Origin: a virus
Virus record (IMG/VR): IMGVR_UViG_3300036804_000351
Span: 1-44,957 of that record
Length of the DNA stretch: 44,957 bases
Direction: 5' to 3' (one strand)
The notes under the pieces: generated by a model
The model's input: only the letters and a program-made list of their open reading frames with translations
Databases searched by the model: none
Told to the model about the DNA's origin: nothing
Translations under genes and position numbers: made by a program
Shown: in pieces, positions 41,206-44,957 of the stretch
Numbering within the stretch: the first letter of the stretch is position 1
How the letters are laid out: the number at the start of each line of letters is the position of its first letter

Positions 41206-41445
41206 ATGCCAAGATATTCAGACATCAAAGGTGCTTTCATCAAAAGCATTACCCTTGATCCAAAGCGTGGGCAGATAGTGACAACTGTCCGCTTCGTAGA
41301 GGAGCTGGGGAAGGTGAATCATCACTGGACGCTTCAGCATGCCAATGAGTGGATAGAGCACTATCAGTCGTACTTCCGCGATTACTCAGATCATGACAGG
41401 GAAGATAAGCGATATTTTCTGCAAAATATGGGCTATGTGCGATAA
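41206..41445 (+). CDS. Small SOS-controlled prophage protein
   Basis: A 79-residue protein (MPRYSDIKGAFIKSITLDPK, then HHWTLQHANEWIEHYQSYF). Start at 41206 with GAGG upstream and 17 bases after the LexA box. Rich in charged and aromatic residues. Related small proteins seem to pair with UmuD-like genes in other prophages; function unknown. First gene of a two-gene LexA operon. Confidence 0.65.
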   Translation: MPRYSDIKGAFIKSITLDPKRGQIVTTVRFVEELGKVNHHWTLQHANEWIEHYQSYFRDYSDHDREDKRYFLQNMGYVR

Positions 41446-41454
41446 GGAGGAGCT

Positions 41455-41838
41455 ATGGGATTTCCATCACCTGCAGGTGACTACATTGAATCGCGTATCG
41501 ACCTGAATAAAGTCTGCAATTGCACCGGGCCGGCATCTCGCCTGTACATCTCCGAGCGGTACCATGGGAAACATATCATCTCCGGCACGATGCTGCTGAT
41601 AGATCCGGCAATCAAGCCGGTCGACGGTAATTTGCTGCTGGCATGCATTAACGGTGAGCATGAGGTATACAAGCTTGTGACAATACTGCGACACGGGCTG
41701 GAATCATTGATCGACCAAAACGACTTCATTGCTTTTGGTGATGAGTTCTTAGACGACGAGATAATTATCGAAGGTGTGGTGACATTCATCATCTACGACG
41801 CAAGGAATGAAGTGTTCGATGACACCGTGGTGTTTTGA
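41455..41838 (+). CDS. UmuD'-like protein (HumD type)
   Basis: A 127-residue protein that begins MGFPSPAGDYIESRIDLNK. UmuD is cut after Cys24 to give UmuD', which starts GFPSPAADYVEQRIDLN, so this gene encodes the processed form directly. The middle aligns further (TMLLIDPAIKPVDGNLLLACINGEHEVYKL), but the serine protease signature GDSM is replaced by ERYHGKHI, so no self-cleavage is expected. Phage N15 HumD has the same design and can act in error-prone repair. Strong GGAGGAGCT ribosome site. Follows the LexA box gene by 9 bases. Confidence 0.85.
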   Translation: MGFPSPAGDYIESRIDLNKVCNCTGPASRLYISERYHGKHIISGTMLLIDPAIKPVDGNLLLACINGEHEVYKLVTILRHGLESLIDQNDFIAFGDEFLDDEIIIEGVVTFIIYDARNEVFDDTVVF

Positions 41839-41864
41839 TTTGTGGCTGGTGATTTATAAGGGCG

Positions 41865-41893
41865 AAAAAAAACCTCCGTTGGTGACGGAGGTT
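41865..41893 (-). terminator. Leftward terminator downstream of the attachment-site fragment
   Basis: AACCTCCGT (41871-41879), 5-base loop, ACGGAGGTT (41885-41893), with eight A on the left, i.e. a U-tract on the leftward transcript. It would end the integrase transcript, or that of a tmRNA restored at this site. Confidence 0.8.
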
Positions 41894-41957
41894 CTCTTAA
41901 CAGAAGGAGCCGCGTATCTTTTACGTATCCTTTTCTGTCCAGATGGTGTCAGCGCGT

Positions 41958-42015
41958 GGTCCTAACTCCGCTCATAACTTACTGGTTTATATGAGCTTGT
42001 CCTACCACTGTCCTA
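41958..42015. promoter_or_regulatory. Possible integrase arm-type sites
   Basis: GGTCCTA at 41958-41964 and two TGTCCTA copies at 41998-42004 and 42009-42015, the latter two 11 bp apart (one helical turn) and next to the tmRNA-like core. Spacing and place fit tyrosine-integrase arm sites of attP. Binding is not shown. Confidence 0.4.
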
Positions 42016-42022
42016 TCTAAAT

Positions 42023-42053
42023 TGGTGGAGCTGGGGGGATTTGAACCCCCGGA
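42023..42053 (-). other. tmRNA-like 3' fragment: candidate att core
   Basis: Minus-strand sequence ends CAGCTCCACCA with a 5-bp T-arm GGGGG-TTCAAAT-CCCCC before it. The acceptor half CAGCTCC with U70 would pair with GGGGCTG, the 5' end of tmRNA, forming the G3-U70 pair; tRNA-Ala differs (TAGCTCC). The rest of the tmRNA body is absent, so it is a 3' fragment as left or carried by ssrA-integrating elements. It sits 18 bases past the integrase stop, the usual attP place. Confidence 0.65.
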
Positions 42054-42070
42054 TAAAATCCAGAAGTCTG

Positions 42071-43165
42071 TCATTCCGCAGGCATGGATTTCTGTTTTAG
42101 TATTTCGAATTTGTCATGTAATGACTGCGGATATATTTCTCTATATACCTTCCAAAGAATGTCTAATGACTTATGTCCGGTAACCTGGGCAACCTCCTCA
42201 AGACTAAACCCCGCTTCAAATAATCTGCTGGCTCCTTCCCTTCGAAGATCATGGTAGTGAAGGTCATTTACTCCCAATTCGTTTGTGACCTGCCGGAATG
42301 TTTGAGTAACAGAACGTTCTCTGTAAGGGAATACTCGATCATCAACTTCCGGCTGCCGTTTCAATATTTCCCAGGCTTCACCAAGAAGCGGTACCACCAT
42401 GTGGTTGCCTTGCTTTTTGCGCGGGTCCTTCCTATCACGCACCAACACAGCCCTGTTAGTTTGGTCCACATCGGACCATGTAATGCGAGTAACCTCACCT
42501 ATGCGCATGCAGGAGAGAATTGAAAACATCAAAATGTCTGCGAAAGGAGTCCCAGAATATGAGGTAAGCGTTTTTTCCTTGAGTCTTGCCATTATTTTGT
42601 CTATTTCAACTGTAGTCGGCCTGCGGCTTCGGGTGTTTCCAATACCAATGATCCCCATCTGGCGCATCGTTTCTCTGGCAGTGGTGAACGAGTCATAATC
42701 AACAACGATGTCGAATAGTGGTTTTGCAGAACTAAGTGCCTTACCAATATAATTGATATCATGCGCTGCGGTAGATGGCTGAACAGTAGTTCTCCTCATC
42801 ACTGCATGGTCGATATACGAGCTCATGGTAAGCTCATTTAATGGGATTGTTGCAATGTGAGCCCGCAGCACCTGGTTGAGAGTATCTCGTTTAGTTCGCC
42901 CGAATTTGACATGGGGGTGATCCATGTATTTCTGGATCAGTTGGCCAAGCGTTAGAATTTTGTCAGAAGGTTTGGCCGTTCGAGGCAGGCCATTTTGTTC
43001 AATGTCAGCAACCCGGTTTATCCCCCAGGCTTTTGCCAAACTTTGCTTCAGGAAGGTTTTTCTCTCCCGATGAAGATATGCGCCATCTTCTTTGACGCCG
43101 ACTGTACAGCGGTACCGCAATTCACCAGACGCGGTGGGTCTTTTTTCAATACTGTAATAAGCCAT
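42071..43165 (-). CDS. int: Tyrosine recombinase (integrase)
   Basis: A 364-residue phage integrase. N-terminal arm-binding region (YYSIEKRPTASGELRYRCTV), core-binding helices, and catalytic domain with Arg221 (CMRIGEVTRI), Lys246, His305-x-x-Arg308 (HYHDLRREGASRLF), His331 (VTGHKSLD) and nucleophile Tyr341 (WKVYREIYP). All active-site residues are present. Start at 43165 (MAYYS); an ATG at 43207 lies within an inverted repeat and has no ribosome site. Its 3' end faces the tmRNA-like fragment, as in lambda. Confidence 0.93.
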   Translation of the reverse strand: MAYYSIEKRPTASGELRYRCTVGVKEDGAYLHRERKTFLKQSLAKAWGINRVADIEQNGLPRTAKPSDKILTLGQLIQKYMDHPHVKFGRTKRDTLNQVLRAHIATIPLNELTMSSYIDHAVMRRTTVQPSTAAHDINYIGKALSSAKPLFDIVVDYDSFTTARETMRQMGIIGIGNTRSRRPTTVEIDKIMARLKEKTLTSYSGTPFADILMFSILSCMRIGEVTRITWSDVDQTNRAVLVRDRKDPRKKQGNHMVVPLLGEAWEILKRQPEVDDRVFPYRERSVTQTFRQVTNELGVNDLHYHDLRREGASRLFEAGFSLEEVAQVTGHKSLDILWKVYREIYPQSLHDKFEILKQKSMPAE

Positions 43166-43171
43166 CTTAAA

Positions 43172-43207
43172 ATGCCTCAGGGGGTGCTGGAAGGGGTGCT
43201 GAGGCAT
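43172..43207. repeat. Inverted and direct repeat at integrase start
   Basis: ATGCCTCAG (43172-43180) and CTGAGGCAT (43199-43207) form a perfect 9-bp inverted repeat. Between them GGGGTGCT occurs twice (43181-43188 and 43193-43200) around GGAA. Placed immediately ahead of the integrase start; may be a control site or an integrase/excisionase binding site. Confidence 0.55.
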
Positions 43208-43353
43208 ATAAAATAACTTAAAACGTCTGAATAATCGACAAAATACTACAGTATAAATAAACAGTGTTTATCATAACTTCATGATAGTATTATTATAAAT
43301 ATTTTAACGTAAATCGGCAACCCCGTCACATTGGCGGGGCTTTTTTTATGCGC
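43208..43353. other. AT-rich boundary region and hairpin
   Basis: AT-rich spacer to about 43315, then a rightward hairpin CCCCG/CGGGG near 43321-43341 followed by seven T. No gene. This is the other place where the prophage could meet host DNA, since nothing to the right looks phage-like. No second copy of an att core is in the window to test it. Confidence 0.35.
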
Positions 43354-43470
43354 TCAGCCCCAGGTGAGCAATGCCACGCCAAACATTCCTGCTTTCACGA
43401 CCAGGCACATCACAAAAAGGCCTAAAACAATCACGGCCCGGTCAAACAGGAATCGGATCCTTCTGCGCAT
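43354..43470 (-). CDS. Small membrane protein
   Basis: A 38-residue frame starting MRRRIRFLFDRAVIVLGLF with GGGGAAA ahead; one long hydrophobic helix. An upstream ATG at 43560 would give 68 residues but has no ribosome site. Unknown role; likely host flank or element cargo. Confidence 0.5.
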   Translation of the reverse strand: MRRRIRFLFDRAVIVLGLFVMCLVVKAGMFGVALLTWG

Positions 43471-43604
43471 TGGTTTCCCCACGAAATATTCGCGTACTGG
43501 TGAATAGGTTTTGCCGAGTTTATACACGAAATGATATGAATCAATCCATTGATTAAGCATACAGAGAGGAAGATTTACAAAGGCTTGTGATAGAGCGCAG
43601 GAGG

Positions 43605-43808
43605 CTACTTCTCGTAGAAATTTTTAATTCTGATGGCGACGTCGATATTTGCCCAGTGTAATTCGTTCTCCTGATGCAGGCTGCTGCTGCCATCTTCCCA
43701 GGAAACGTAATATGACACGTTGTCCGCTTGTGATTCAAAAGTATTCATGACAGTACCTTTGATTTCACCGGATCTGTGTTTCACGATGCTGCCTTTAGGG
43801 AACTTCAT
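43605..43808 (-). CDS. Small beta-rich protein
   Basis: A 67-residue protein (MKFPKGSIVKHRSGEIKGTV, then YYVSWEDGSSSLHQENEL) with GGAGG just before the ATG. The pattern of short strands with a WEDG turn suggests an SH3/Tudor-like barrel; this is by eye. Unknown function. Between the integrase area and cmoB. Confidence 0.6.
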   Translation of the reverse strand: MKFPKGSIVKHRSGEIKGTVMNTFESQADNVSYYVSWEDGSSSLHQENELHWANIDVAIRIKNFYEK

Positions 43809-43985
43809 ACATCCTCCCGTAACGTCAACGACGATCTCCGCCAGAAAACCCCGATAGCTTTCTGAAAGGTTAGACCTTTTTAACGCAGGATGTACAGCGC
43901 AGCGTGAGAGAATATACGGATAAAGTGTGAGGATGATTGACAGGGCACATGCCGCCAGAAAAAACTCCGGCGGCAAAAAGGCAGG

Positions 43986-44957
43986 TTATGGTTTGCGGGC
44001 AATCAGCAAGGCACGGCGTGGTGCCGGATAGCCTTCGATGGTTTTGCCCGGATCGTTCGGGTCGAGGAATTCCGCCAGTGATTCGCTGGTCATCCAGTCG
44101 GTGCGGCGTTGCTCTTCCAGCGTGGTGACGCTGACGTCCGCAATACGCACATCAACAAACCCACATTTGATCAGCCAGTTTTTCAGTGCGGCGGCGGAAG
44201 GGATGAAGTAAATATTGCCCATCTGCGCGTAACGATCACCCGGCACCAGCACCTGTTCACTGTCGCCTTCGATGACTAAGGTTTCCAGCACCAGTTCGCC
44301 TTCGCTGACCAGCTGATTTTTCAGCTGCAGAAGATGATCCAGGGGCGAACGACGATGATACAGCACGCCCATGGAGAAAACGGTATCAAACGCATTCAGT
44401 TCAGGCAGTTGCTCGATGCCCAGCGGCAGTAAATGCGCACGCTGATCGCCGCCCAGTAATTTACGTACGGCCTCGAACTGACACAGGAAAAGCTGCATCG
44501 GGTCGATACCGACCGCCAGATGTGCGCCTGCGCCAATCATGCGCCACATATGGTAACCGCTGCCGCAGCCGACATCTAAAATGGTGCGCCCCGCCAGTGA
44601 GGAAATGTGCGGAAGAACTCGATCCCATTTCCAGTCTGAACGCCATTCGGTATTGATTTCCACGTCGTACAGCGAAAACGGCCCTTTGCGCCACGGCATC
44701 ATGTTGCGCAGCAGATTTTCAATCCCTTCGCGCTGACCGGCTGGCAAAGGCACTTCCATATTCGCGCTGACGCTGTGCAGCAAATCCAGACGCTCCGGCT
44801 GCAACAACGGCAGGCGATCGACGGAGTTAAACCACAATTTGAACTTGCCGTGCAGGGATTCTTTCTGCCACGCAGTCAGCTGAGAAGGCAGGGTATTGAG
44901 CCAGGGACTTAACGGCCCTTTGGCGATAACGCGATAAAAATCACCAAAATCAATCAT
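43986..44957 (-). CDS. cmoB: tRNA U34 carboxymethyltransferase CmoB
   Basis: A 323-residue enzyme that converts 5-hydroxyuridine at tRNA position 34 to cmo5U using carboxy-S-adenosylmethionine made by CmoA. SAM-binding motif [19 protein letters not shown] at ~125-143, plus [16 protein letters not shown] and the C-terminal [15 protein letters not shown], all near identical to E. coli CmoB (323 residues). Complete; the start codon is the window's last three bases. Core host gene, so it marks the right flank of the prophage. Confidence 0.97.
   Translation of the reverse strand: MIDFGDFYRVIAKGPLSPWLNTLPSQLTAWQKESLHGKFKLWFNSVDRLPLLQPERLDLLHSVSANMEVPLPAGQREGIENLLRNMMPWRKGPFSLYDVEINTEWRSDWKWDRVLPHISSLAGRTILDVGCGSGYHMWRMIGAGAHLAVGIDPMQLFLCQFEAVRKLLGGDQRAHLLPLGIEQLPELNAFDTVFSMGVLYHRRSPLDHLLQLKNQLVSEGELVLETLVIEGDSEQVLVPGDRYAQMGNIYFIPSAAALKNWLIKCGFVDVRIADVSVTTLEEQRRTDWMTSESLAEFLDPNDPGKTIEGYPAPRRALLIARKP

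Noticed and set aside
1-44957. CRISPR arrays, insertion sequences, rRNA or complete tRNA genes
   Set aside because: No spaced direct repeats, transposase genes or complete structural RNA genes were found by eye.

Overview
The window is nearly all of one lambdoid, siphovirus-type prophage in a member of the Enterobacterales. It is followed by about 1.7 kb of flanking DNA that ends in the host gene cmoB. CmoB is close to, but clearly different from, the E. coli protein, and base composition is near 50% GC. A Yersiniaceae-type host (Rahnella, Serratia or Ewingella-like) is my guess, not something the sequence proves. The prophage is a mosaic of an HK97-like head (portal, ClpP-type protease, HK97-fold capsid, gp6/gp10 connectors) and a lambda-like tail (tube, G/GT frameshift, tape measure, M, L, K, I, J).

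Layout. 1-4534: leftward early (pL) operon with a PrtN-like regulator at the window edge, several small uncharacterised proteins in overlapping reading frames, a phage copy of rdgC, and an unusual structured stretch (3545-4043) without convincing genes. A membrane protein gene (4118-4441) lies on the opposite strand. 4587-5637: immunity region with a LexA-like cI, cro, the pL and pR promoters, and repeated 15-bp operators. 5663-13079: rightward early operon with CII/YmfL-type regulator, DUF4222, an O-like initiator carrying four 15-bp iterons, an MT-A70 adenine methylase, a C5 cytosine methylase, RusA, an antirepressor, DUF968 and a Q-like antiterminator. 13094-14744: two leftward cargo genes. 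14889-16710: lysis cassette (two holins, GH19 endolysin, nested Rz/Rz1). 16786-19745: small genes, two glycosyltransferases and an HNH nuclease. 19890-26596 and on to 27003: packaging, head and connector genes. 27017-40304: tail genes, interrupted by two lipoprotein genes. 40397-41838: accessory end with four leftward terminators and a LexA-controlled pair that includes a UmuD'-like protein. 42023-43207: a tmRNA-like 3' fragment (attachment-site candidate) and a tyrosine integrase. 43354-44957: two small genes and cmoB.

How it works together. CI holds pL and pR through shared operators and should be inactivated by RecA-stimulated self-cleavage. Cro and the CII-like protein then set early expression. 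The O-like protein starts replication at iterons within its own gene. The Q-like protein switches on the late operon. The LexA-box pair at the right end would respond to the same DNA damage signal.

Most interesting points: a prophage lipoprotein carrying a clear TonB C-terminal domain (38930-39217); a SOS-controlled gene that encodes UmuD' already in its processed form (41455-41838); a tandemly repeated target-recognition region in the C5 methylase; two phage glycosyltransferases in the late operon; the duplicated long inverted-repeat modules in the pL leader; and an attachment-site arrangement that does not fit simple integration.
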